A stretch of 12,077 nt of DNA from Legionella genomosp. 1 (GTDB taxonomy: Bacteria > Pseudomonadota > Gammaproteobacteria > Legionellales > Legionellaceae): positions 1 through 12,077 of the forward strand of contig CAMBDN010000059.1 of NCBI GenBank assembly GCA_945865355.1, in the 5' to 3' direction. A model generated the notes under the pieces. The model did no database searches and was not told the DNA's origin. It saw only the letters and a list, made by a program, of their open reading frames with translations. Shown in pieces: positions 6,538 through 12,077 of this stretch (positions are counted from its first letter, which is position 1; each line of letters opens with the position of its first letter). A program made the position numbers and the translations under genes.

Positions 6538-7629
6538 CTACACATTAAATCGAAAATGCATCACATCTCCGTCGCAAACAATGTACTCCTTACCCTCTAA
6601 GCGCAATTTACCGGCTTCCTTAGCGCCCTGCTCACCCTTATGTGCAATGAATGCATCATAAGCAATAACTTCAGCTCGAATAAAACCTTTTTCAAAATCT
6701 GTGTGGATAACACCTGCTGCTTGCGGTGCGGTAGCACCACGCAACACGGTCCAAGCCCGCACTTCTTTCACGCCAGCAGTAAAGTAGGTTTGTAAACCCA
6801 GTAAATCATATCCTGCACGAATCACACGATGTAATCCGGGTTCTGCAAGCCCTAAATCAGCCATGAATTCCTGGCGATCAGCATCGTCTAATTCAACCAA
6901 CTCCGCTTCAGTCGCTGCACATAAGGCAACGACACTCGCCTTCTCAGTAAGAGCTAGTGCACGTACTTTCTCGAGCAAGGGGTTGTTTTCATAACCATTA
7001 TCAGCAACATTAGCAATGTAGAGCACCGGTTTTGCCGTCAATAAGAAAAATCGTCGGCAAACGAGTGCCTCTTCAGGCGTAAGATCCAAGGTGCGCACCG
7101 GATAACCTGCATCCAATTGGACCTTAATTTTTTCTAGTAATTGCTTTTCAAAAATAGCGTCTTTGTTACCACCTTTACCTAATTTATTGGCTTTAAGTAA
7201 GGCTTTCTCAACCGTATCCATATCAGCCAAAGCCAACTCGGTATTTACAACGTCGATATCGTTTAATGGATCCACTCGTCCCTCAACATGAATAACATCA
7301 TCATGCTCAAAACAGCGCACCACATGCGCAATAGCATCGGTTTCACGGATATTAGCTAAAAATTTATTACCCAAACCCTCACCACTGGCAGCACCCTTGA
7401 CCAGTCCGGCGATATCAACAAACTGCATGACCGCAGGCAACGCTTGTTGTGGTTGAACAATGTCACACAACGCTTGCAAGCGTGGATCTGGAACGGTAAC
7501 CATACCAATATTCGGTTCGATTGTGCAGAAAGGATAATTAGCCGCCTCAATACCCGCTTTCGTCAGCGCATTGAACAGGGTTGATTTACCAACATTTGGC
7601 AAACCTACAATTCCACATTTAAATCCCAT
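6538..7629 (-). CDS. ychF: redox-regulated ATPase YchF (OLA1/Obg-like)
   Basis: YchF is a TRAFAC-class P-loop protein that hydrolyses ATP rather than GTP and binds ribosomes. The full length of 363 residues matches the family. Visible motifs are the P-loop GLPNVGKST (9-17), NYPFCTIEPN (31-40), switch II DIAGLVKGA (72-80) followed by GEGLGNKFL, and the G4-equivalent NVAD (207-210), which replaces NKxD and underlies the ATP preference. A coiled-coil insertion lies at about 130-175 and a C-terminal TGS domain at about 280-363, ending DVMHFRFNV. AGGGG (7641-7637) lies 7 nt before the ATG. It follows pth by 17 nt and is the last gene of the rplY-pth-ychF set; pth-ychF adjacency is conserved in Gammaproteobacteria. 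No intrinsic terminator with a T-run is seen after its stop. Confidence 0.97.
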   Translation of the reverse strand: MGFKCGIVGLPNVGKSTLFNALTKAGIEAANYPFCTIEPNIGMVTVPDPRLQALCDIVQPQQALPAVMQFVDIAGLVKGAASGEGLGNKFLANIRETDAIAHVVRCFEHDDVIHVEGRVDPLNDIDVVNTELALADMDTVEKALLKANKLGKGGNKDAIFEKQLLEKIKVQLDAGYPVRTLDLTPEEALVCRRFFLLTAKPVLYIANVADNGYENNPLLEKVRALALTEKASVVALCAATEAELVELDDADRQEFMADLGLAEPGLHRVIRAGYDLLGLQTYFTAGVKEVRAWTVLRGATAPQAAGVIHTDFEKGFIRAEVIAYDAFIAHKGEQGAKEAGKLRLEGKEYIVCDGDVMHFRFNV

Positions 7630-7646
7630 CGATATACCCCTAAAAA

Positions 7647-8216
7647 TTACCCATTCAACTGACTCATAGCCACTGCAATTCCACCCGATAAAGCCGTAGG
7701 CATTACCGCAACCCCACGTTCTATTGCATCACACATCAATAGACGCTCATGTGACGTAGGCTTACCTAATACATAATTCAATACTAATTCTTTGTGACCC
7801 GGATGGCCAATTCCCACCCTTAAGCGGTGAAAATCATTGCTGCCTAATTGCTGAATAATATCGCGTAAACCATTATGCCCCCCATGCCCCCCTCCTGTTT
7901 TAAGCTTAATACGCCCAACAGGAAGATCTAATTCATCATGAGCAACAATGATTTCATTGGGCTCAATTCGATAAAATTGGCACAACGCCTGCACTGGCAA
8001 GCCACTGTGATTCATAAACACCGAAGGTAACACTGCCCTACAGGATACACTGTCGGCCTCTAAGCAGGTTAATTCAGCGTGTAATTTTTTGTCAGGTTTA
8101 AATGAGGCATTGTACTGATGCGCCAACGCTTCAACAAACCATCCACCCGCATTATGGCGAGTATGCGTATAGGCAGATCCGGGGTTTCGCAACCCAACAA
8201 TCAATTTGATAGACAT
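7647..8216 (-). CDS. pth: peptidyl-tRNA hydrolase
   Basis: Pth cleaves the ester bond of peptidyl-tRNA released from stalled ribosomes and so recycles tRNA. The start at 8216 gives MSIKLIVGLRNPG, the normal N-terminus, and 189 residues, normal for the family. An upstream in-frame ATG at 8258 would add 14 non-conserved residues and lies inside a hairpin. Catalytic and tRNA-contact residues are present: N11, Y16, H21, N22, the FMNHSG motif with M68 and N69, D94 in VAHDELDLP, and N115 in GGGHGGHNGLRD. No Shine-Dalgarno is visible before 8216 (GTTTCACCC), so initiation may depend on the adjacent hairpin or on coupling to rplY, 60 nt upstream. It is followed by ychF after 17 nt. Confidence 0.97.
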   Translation of the reverse strand: MSIKLIVGLRNPGSAYTHTRHNAGGWFVEALAHQYNASFKPDKKLHAELTCLEADSVSCRAVLPSVFMNHSGLPVQALCQFYRIEPNEIIVAHDELDLPVGRIKLKTGGGHGGHNGLRDIIQQLGSNDFHRLRVGIGHPGHKELVLNYVLGKPTSHERLLMCDAIERGVAVMPTALSGGIAVAMSQLNG

Positions 8217-8235
8217 GGGTGAAACTCGAACTGAA

Positions 8236-8264
8236 GCCGATATGGAGCTGAACTCCATATCAGC
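8236..8264 (-). promoter_or_regulatory. strong hairpin in the rplY-pth gap
   Basis: The minus strand reads GCTGATATGGAG, a 5-nt loop, then CTCCATATCGGC. This 12-bp stem (positions 8264-8236) has one G-U pair and a perfect 9-bp core at 8239-8261. No T-run follows, so it is not a classical terminator. It begins 12 nt after the rplY stop and ends about 19 nt before the pth start, which itself has no Shine-Dalgarno. It could be an RNA-processing or stability element or a translational control structure. Confidence 0.55.
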
Positions 8265-8276
8265 TACGTTAATATA

Positions 8277-8954
8277 CTACTCAGCGTTTTTTTCTTCTGA
8301 ATTCTCAGCGTTGGGCTCTGCTGATTCCTCAGATTCCGCTTCTTCAGAAGCTTCTTCATCTTCTTCGATCACGCTGATTTTGTTTACATGAATGCTTACA
8401 ACTGGATGGTCATGTCCACCGATTGTAGGATCAAGCGCCAAGTGAACGCCTTTTGGCAGTTTAAGATCAGACAAATGTAAAACATCGTCAATAGCCATTG
8501 CACTAATATCAACAGCAATAAATTCTGGCAGATATTGTGCTTGGCAACGAACTTCAACTTGCATCATGGTGTGATTGACCATACCACCATCTTTCACTCC
8601 AGGACATTCCTCTGCATCGCTAAAATGCAACGGCACCATCTTAACTAACACATCTTTCGCAGAAACGCGCTGTAAATCCATGTGTAAAATGACGGGCTTA
8701 TAAGGATGGCGTTGTAAATCTTTTAGAATAACGCGCTCTACTTTACCAGCAACACGTAAATCAAACACACTGGAATAAATACTTTCAGATTCTAGCGCTT
8801 TCGAAAGTTTGTTGTGTGAAAATTGAATGGATTGTGGCTCTTTGTCGCCGCCATATAAAACAGCAGGGACTTTATCTTTAAGACGACGCAGGCGGCGGCT
8901 CGCACCTTTCCCCATATCGTCTCTTACTTCAGCTTCTAATATAATCGTTGACAT
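8277..8954 (-). CDS. rplY: 50S ribosomal protein L25, long Ctc/TL5 form
   Basis: L25 binds 5S rRNA in the central protuberance of the 50S subunit. The preferred start at 8954 gives MSTIILEAEVRDDMGKG, the standard N-terminus, with GGAGA (8965-8961) 6 nt upstream. An upstream in-frame ATG at 9068 would add 38 residues unlike any ribosomal protein. The product is 225 residues: an N-terminal L25 domain (about 1-95, with ASRRLRR and PAVLYGG), then the C-terminal Ctc/TL5 beta domain (about 100-190). A Glu/Ser-rich acidic tail (IEEDEEASEEAESEESAE...) follows from about 194 to the end. The long two-domain form contrasts with the short L25 of E. coli. It is first gene of the leftward rplY-pth-ychF set; the usual upstream partner prs is absent and rplU is divergent instead. 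Confidence 0.95.
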   Translation of the reverse strand: MSTIILEAEVRDDMGKGASRRLRRLKDKVPAVLYGGDKEPQSIQFSHNKLSKALESESIYSSVFDLRVAGKVERVILKDLQRHPYKPVILHMDLQRVSAKDVLVKMVPLHFSDAEECPGVKDGGMVNHTMMQVEVRCQAQYLPEFIAVDISAMAIDDVLHLSDLKLPKGVHLALDPTIGGHDHPVVSIHVNKISVIEEDEEASEEAESEESAEPNAENSEEKNAE

Positions 8955-8969
8955 CTGTTGTCTCCATAA

Positions 8970-8998
8970 AAAATTTAAATAACCTTGCGACCAGGTTA
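8970..8998 (-). promoter_or_regulatory. leader hairpin with T-rich tail upstream of rplY
   Basis: The minus strand reads TAACCT (8998-8993), a 7-nt loop, AGGTTA (8985-8980), then an A/T-rich stretch with six T residues just before the rplY Shine-Dalgarno. It resembles a weak attenuator, but the stem is only 6 bp, so the signal is marginal. A TATAAA at 9020-9015 is a possible -10 box upstream of it, without a clear -35. Confidence 0.3.
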
Positions 8999-9069
8999 AA
9001 CTTATTGCCGGTATTTTATACATAAATGTCCAGCAACGGAGGCGCATTGTACAATAAATTAAATTCAAC

Positions 9070-9098
9070 TTGAAGTCATAGCTGATATTTTATAGAAT
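9070..9098 (+). promoter_or_regulatory. sigma-70-type promoter of rplU-rpmA
   Basis: TTGAAG (9070-9075), a 17-bp spacer and TAGAAT (9093-9098) match the consensus at 4 of 6 and 5 of 6 positions. Transcription would begin near 9105, leaving a leader of about 45 nt. The rplU Shine-Dalgarno GGAG (9140-9143) sits 7 nt before the ATG. Confidence 0.55.
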
Positions 9099-9150
9099 AT
9101 GGCACTTTGTTGAACCAGTTAAAGCCAAGAAGGCGTGTTGGAGAATAGTT

Positions 9151-9489
9151 ATGTATGCGGTAATTAAAACCGGCGGTAAACAATACCGTGTCAAAGAAGG
9201 TGATGTACTTAAGATTGAGCAGATAACTGCTGAGGTTGGCAGTACAGTCGACTTTACTGAAGTTCTAATGTTAGCCGATGGTGACGATATTACCTGTGGC
9301 ACACCTCTGATCGCTACGGCCGTGGTTACAGCCGAAATCATCGAACATGCTCGGCATAAAAAAATTAAAATCATTAAATTTCGACGTCGTAAGCACCACA
9401 TGAAGCAAATGGGTCATCGACAAAACTACACACAGGTGAAAATTGTAGCGATCAGCGGCAAGTCAGCCAGTAAAAGTAAAAGGGGATAG
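9151..9489 (+). CDS. rplU: 50S ribosomal protein L21
   Basis: L21 binds 23S rRNA domain VI in the large subunit and needs L20 for assembly. The N-terminus MYAVIKTGGKQYRVKEGD and the basic signature KKIKIIKFRRRKHHMKQMGH (70-89) followed by RQNYTQVKI are diagnostic. The length of 112 residues exceeds the usual 103 because of a short basic tail (SGKSASKSKRG). It has a good Shine-Dalgarno and its own upstream promoter. The rpmA start follows its stop by 2 nt, so the two are co-transcribed and probably translationally coupled. Confidence 0.98.
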   Translation: MYAVIKTGGKQYRVKEGDVLKIEQITAEVGSTVDFTEVLMLADGDDITCGTPLIATAVVTAEIIEHARHKKIKIIKFRRRKHHMKQMGHRQNYTQVKIVAISGKSASKSKRG

Positions 9490-9491
9490 CA

Positions 9492-9770
9492 ATGGCTCAT
9501 AAGAAAGCAGGTGGTAGTACACGCAACGGTCGTGACTCGAACCCAAAATATCTTGGCGTGAAACGCTTTGGTGGACAATTTGTTAACGCAGGTGAAATCA
9601 TCGTTCGTCAACGTGGAACACGTTTCCATCCTGGTGAAGGCGTAGGCTTAGGTCGTGACCATACGTTATTTGCTCTGATTGCAGGCAACGTAAAATTTAC
9701 AATCAAAGGCGCAAATAATCGCAAGTTTGTCGTGATCGATCCTGTTGTTATAGAACAACAAGATAGTTAA
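9492..9770 (+). CDS. rpmA: 50S ribosomal protein L27
   Basis: L27 has an N-terminal arm that reaches the peptidyl-transferase centre. The N-terminus MAHKKAGGSTRNGRDSNPK is the directly active gammaproteobacterial form; the cleavable extension known from Firmicutes is absent. The motifs YLGVKRFGGQ, GEIIVRQRGTRFHPG and VGLGRDHTLFAL follow in the expected order. At 92 residues it is a few longer than typical. AGGGGA (9481-9486), overlapping the end of rplU, is its Shine-Dalgarno. Confidence 0.98.
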   Translation: MAHKKAGGSTRNGRDSNPKYLGVKRFGGQFVNAGEIIVRQRGTRFHPGEGVGLGRDHTLFALIAGNVKFTIKGANNRKFVVIDPVVIEQQDS

Positions 9771-9811
9771 GCATTACCCCGTAAGGGTTGTATTTGCATC
9801 CGCCTCCCCTG

Positions 9812-9852
9812 CCCTTCTCACCAGAATGATATTTTTTTCTGGTGAGAAAGGG
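9812..9852. repeat. long hairpin after rpmA
   Basis: TTCTCACCAGAA (9815-9826) and TTCTGGTGAGAA (9837-9848) are perfect 12-bp inverted arms. CCC/GGG extends them past a single bulged A, and the loop is the 10-nt T-rich TGATATTTTT. It starts about 40 bp after the rpmA stop. No T-run follows on either strand, so it is more likely an mRNA 3' end or stability structure than a textbook intrinsic terminator. Confidence 0.55.
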
Positions 9853-9880
9853 ACACCAAGAACATATCCCTTTTACTTGT

Positions 9881-9919
9881 ACCTTAAAAATGGACCCTTG
9901 GTCTAGACGTCCTTAAGGT
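9881..9919. repeat. second inverted repeat in the rpmA-obgE gap
   Basis: ACCTTAA (9881-9887) and TTAAGGT (9913-9919) pair, with an inner GGAC/GTCC extension across a small bulge. The centre holds the 8-bp palindrome GTCTAGAC (9901-9908). It may be an operator-like site or an RNA hairpin. A perfect TTGACA follows at 9928-9933, but no -10 lies at normal spacing; the nearest TATAAA (9958-9963) is 24 bp away. Confidence 0.35.
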
Positions 9920-9948
9920 TTATTCATTTGACAAAGGAAGGCTGGGGT

Positions 9949-10002
9949 AAATGCATTTATAAAAATCCCCCTTAATCCCCCTTTTTCAAAGAGGGAGACT
10001 TT
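9949..10002 (-). repeat. palindromic dispersed repeat, copy 2
   Basis: Read on the minus strand, this matches the copy at 1141-1193: AAAGTCTCCCTCTTTGAAAA, then AGGGGGATTAAGGGGGATTT, then AAATGCA. Most differences are single substitutions, and one hairpin substitution (a G-U pair in RNA) keeps the stem. It ends 14 bp before the obgE start codon, leaving only TAGG (10007-10010) as a weak Shine-Dalgarno. Confidence 0.75.
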
Positions 10003-10016
10003 AAACTAGGTTTATT

Positions 10017-11042
10017 ATGAAATTCGTTGATGAAGCAATCATTAAAATAGAAGCTGGCAATGGAGGACATGGTTGTCTTAGTTTTCGGCGTGAAAAATTT
10101 ATTCCCTTTGGTGGGCCAGATGGTGGTGATGGTGGTGATGGCGGCAGTGTCTTCCTGGTCGCTGACAAAGGGCTCAATACACTGGTTGATTTCCGGTACC
10201 AACGTCACTATAAAGCTGAAAATGGTCAATGTGGGATGGGTAGTAACTGCACCGGTAGAAAAGGTGACGATTTATTCATACGTGTACCCGTTGGCACCAT
10301 GGTCTACGATATCGATAGCGGCGAATTATTAGGCGATATCAATCAACCCGGCGGACAGCTCTTGATTGGGCAAGGTGGGTTTCATGGCCTGGGTAACACA
10401 CGCTACAAAAGCAGTGTCAACCGCGCCCCACGACAAACTAGCCAAGGAACACCAGGAGAAGCACGGCATTTACGTTTAGAATTGCGTGTATTAGCTGATG
10501 TTGGACTGCTCGGTTTACCCAATGCAGGGAAATCAACGCTGATTCGTGCCGTTTCTAGCGCCAAGCCTAAAGTTGCTGATTATCCTTTTACCACCCTGCA
10601 CCCTGGCCTGGGTGTCGTGAGTGTGTCCTCTCACAAAAGTTTTATCATGGCCGATATTCCTGGCCTCATCGAAGGTGCATCAACAGGTGCCGGTCTAGGC
10701 CACCGATTCCTCAAACACTTATCACGAACCTGTATTTTGTTGCATGTTATTGACGTAGCACCATTGGATGAGAGCGATCCAATCCAGTCGGCAAAAACCA
10801 TTATTGCTGAGTTAGCTGCCTATAATGCCGACTTGCTTAACAAACCACGTTGGCTGGTATTGAATAAAATAGACATGATACCGGATGAACAAACACGTCA
10901 GGAGACAATCAAGCACATCATTGACGGTTTAAAATGGCCAGGTAAAGTATTCACCATTTCAGCGATTCGTAGTGAGGGCACACAACAACTCTGCTATTCA
11001 TTGATGCAATTGATCGATGAAATGAAAGCCGCTGAAGCTTAA
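10017..11042 (+). CDS. obgE: Obg-family GTPase ObgE/CgtA
   Basis: This essential GTPase binds the 50S subunit, helps its late assembly and interacts with the (p)ppGpp response. The N-terminal Gly-rich Obg fold (1-158) includes KFVDEAIIKIEAGNGGHG and the hallmark FGGPDGGDGGDGG (31-43). The G domain shows GLPNAGKST (166-174), switch I DYPFTTLHP (188-196), DIPG (213-216), NKID (283-286) and SAI (315-317). At 341 residues the length is normal, with only a short C-terminal tail. rplU-rpmA-obgE order is widely conserved. The 246-bp gap before obgE, with two hairpins and a dispersed repeat, is unusually long and may partly uncouple it from the ribosomal genes. The start at 10017 gives the canonical MKFVDEA N-terminus. 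Its stop lies 16 nt from the convergent right-edge gene. Confidence 0.98.
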   Translation: MKFVDEAIIKIEAGNGGHGCLSFRREKFIPFGGPDGGDGGDGGSVFLVADKGLNTLVDFRYQRHYKAENGQCGMGSNCTGRKGDDLFIRVPVGTMVYDIDSGELLGDINQPGGQLLIGQGGFHGLGNTRYKSSVNRAPRQTSQGTPGEARHLRLELRVLADVGLLGLPNAGKSTLIRAVSSAKPKVADYPFTTLHPGLGVVSVSSHKSFIMADIPGLIEGASTGAGLGHRFLKHLSRTCILLHVIDVAPLDESDPIQSAKTIIAELAAYNADLLNKPRWLVLNKIDMIPDEQTRQETIKHIIDGLKWPGKVFTISAIRSEGTQQLCYSLMQLIDEMKAAEA

Positions 11043-11058
11043 CGATTATGCATTTTAC

Positions 11059-11688
11059 TCAACCTTGACTATCTAAACCCGTTCGCTCAGTGTCCTCTTC
11101 ACCGCTTTCTCTTCCAGGAACAACCCCCCTTAATCGAGTTTTCATATCCCGTGTATATTTATGAGAATCGGCTAAAGGATCTGGTGTATCGGCTGTTCGC
11201 ACCGATAACTCCTCATCCTCTTCCTCCACAACTTCACCATCTATGGGTGCAAAAACACTTTCCTCATCAGTTGAAACTTCACTAGCTTCGTCCAAAGAAG
11301 GACTACGCACCGCCACTCCTGCACCAGCAATTATTGCAACCCCTTGATCTTTTTGTGCACGCAACTTGTCTCTATGCATTTGTGTATATTGTATAGCAAC
11401 CTCGACTGCAACCTCAGACTCATAACCTTCATCGTCTAATAGAGGCGATGGCGCTCTTAGTTCCGCACGGTCTTCTGCTGCCACTTGTTGGACTGCGGCT
11501 AGAACAGATTCACTTTGTAGACCTAACAATACAGATTCTCTTGGTTGCACCTCAGCGGCTTCTCTCTTAACTATTGCAACAGCTCTGACCAAAGCAGACT
11601 CAGCCCGAGCCTCTGCGTCTACAAGACCGTGTAGATGTTCGTGTTGTACGTCCATATCTGCTTTCACATCGTAAAGTTCGGGTGGCAA
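11059..11688 (-). CDS. hypothetical acidic protein, probable 3' part of an interrupted gene
   Basis: The 209-residue frame from a TTG at 11688 shows no family I recognise. It is rich in A, E, V and D, mostly helical in its first half (EARAESALVRAVAIVKREAA). It then turns disordered and strongly acidic (DGEVVEEEDEELS) and ends in a Glu-rich tail (ESGEEDTERTG). The frame stays open 30 codons further upstream (QTDPIDFLDAQFNLGE...) to the TAA that ends the preceding coiled-coil frame, in the same frame. No ATG with a Shine-Dalgarno is present between that TAA and the acidic part. The simplest reading is the distal half of a gene broken by a nonsense codon; an independent gene with a weak start is possible. 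A Glu-rich C-terminus is compatible with a Dot/Icm substrate, which is inference only. Confidence 0.45.
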   Translation of the reverse strand: MPPELYDVKADMDVQHEHLHGLVDAEARAESALVRAVAIVKREAAEVQPRESVLLGLQSESVLAAVQQVAAEDRAELRAPSPLLDDEGYESEVAVEVAIQYTQMHRDKLRAQKDQGVAIIAGAGVAVRSPSLDEASEVSTDEESVFAPIDGEVVEEEDEELSVRTADTPDPLADSHKYTRDMKTRLRGVVPGRESGEEDTERTGLDSQG

Positions 11689-11778
11689 AAACGTTAGAGT
11701 TGCTGCAGCTGAAACATCGGCACGAATGATCTCACCTAAATTAAATTGAGCATCAAGAAAATCAATTGGGTCAGTTTG

Positions 11779-12077
11779 TTAAACGGTAACCTGGTGATTA
11801 GTGAAAACAGATAGCAATTTTTTGATACCTGAGAGCAATTTGTTAAGAGCAGAAACTTCGCCTTTAAGTTCCTTTACAGCTTCATTGTTTCTTTCTATGT
11901 TTCCTCGGAGACTACCGTGCCTTGCCTCAACTTCGGCAAGTTGTTCACTTCGCGCCTTCTTAGCCTCAGCTATTTGTTTATCAATGTCTAGAATTTCATT
12001 ATCAAGTTCAGCTAACACCTTAAAATTTCCAGCAAACATTCTGGGTTGTAGCGTGCCTGTTTTGCCTATATCTGCAG
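11779..12077 (-). CDS. coiled-coil protein fragment, cut by right edge
   Basis: The frame is open from the window edge to TAA at 11781-11779. It contains ADIGKTGTLQPRMFAGNF near the edge, followed by a charged heptad-like stretch (LDNEILDIDKQIAEAKKARS, VEARHG, IERNNEAVKELKGE) that predicts a coiled coil of about 60 residues, and ends NHQVTV. An ATG at 12039 could start an 86-residue protein, but it has no Shine-Dalgarno and the frame continues upstream, so the gene probably begins beyond the window. It continues in the same frame past the TAA into the acidic ORF. I recognise no family. Confidence 0.5.
   Translation of the reverse strand, partial: ADIGKTGTLQPRMFAGNFKVLAELDNEILDIDKQIAEAKKARSEQLAEVEARHGSLRGNIERNNEAVKELKGEVSALNKLLSGIKKLLSVFTNHQVTV

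Noticed and set aside
7647..8258. 203-residue version of Pth from the upstream ATG
   Set aside because: The 14 extra residues are not part of the family and that ATG lies within the intergenic hairpin.
8277..9068. 263-residue version of L25 from the upstream ATG
   Set aside because: The first 38 residues are unlike any L25, while the ATG at 8954 has a strong Shine-Dalgarno and the canonical N-terminus.
9090..9401. Minus-strand ORF antisense to rplU
   Set aside because: It is a shadow of the confidently identified L21 gene, with no features of its own.
9812..9852. Classical rho-independent terminator after rpmA
   Set aside because: The hairpin is strong but no T-run follows on either strand, so only the hairpin itself is reported.

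Overview
The window is AT-rich chromosomal DNA of a gammaproteobacterium. The best fit is the order Legionellales (Legionella or a related intracellular or amoeba-associated lineage). Two conserved core blocks, rplY-pth-ychF and rplU-rpmA-obgE, give the gammaproteobacterial framework. A 1080-residue ankyrin protein with a C-terminal hydrophobic hairpin, a small pentapeptide-repeat protein and an acidic coiled-coil protein are accessory genes of the kind common in Legionellales. The genus is an inference; there is no rRNA here to test it.

Layout. Bases 1-221 hold an open minus-strand reading frame running off the left edge, possibly the 5' part of an unrecognised gene. Next come an exported glutaminyl-peptide cyclotransferase (+, 232-1113) and a convergent 12-helix MFS transporter (-, 1210-2487), separated by a palindromic dispersed repeat. 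Bases 2506-2861 hold no convincing gene but contain a strong, pseudoknot-like pair of interleaved inverted repeats. A 70-residue pentapeptide-repeat ORF (-, 2862-3074) follows directly downstream of the large ankyrin gene (-, 3093-6335). The ankyrin gene has its own recognisable promoter and an intrinsic terminator folded over its stop codon. Between it and ychF lies a second, unrelated palindromic dispersed element (6426-6510).

The core block is divergent. rplY (L25), pth (peptidyl-tRNA hydrolase) and ychF (ribosome-associated ATPase) run leftward. rplU (L21), rpmA (L27) and obgE (50S-assembly GTPase) run rightward from a 196-bp intergenic region with a good rplU promoter. All six act on the ribosome or on peptidyl-tRNA recycling. 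obgE is separated from rpmA by 246 bp containing a hairpin and a second copy of the first palindromic repeat, in inverted orientation and ending 14 bp before the obgE start codon.

The right edge (11059-12077, -) holds a coiled-coil reading frame and a Glu/Asp-rich reading frame in the same frame, separated by a single TAA. They look like one gene broken by a nonsense codon, a read-through pair, or two genes of which the second lacks a good start. The most interesting accessory elements are the ankyrin protein, built from a roughly 190-residue super-repeat behind an unrecognised N-terminal domain, and the interrupted right-edge gene.
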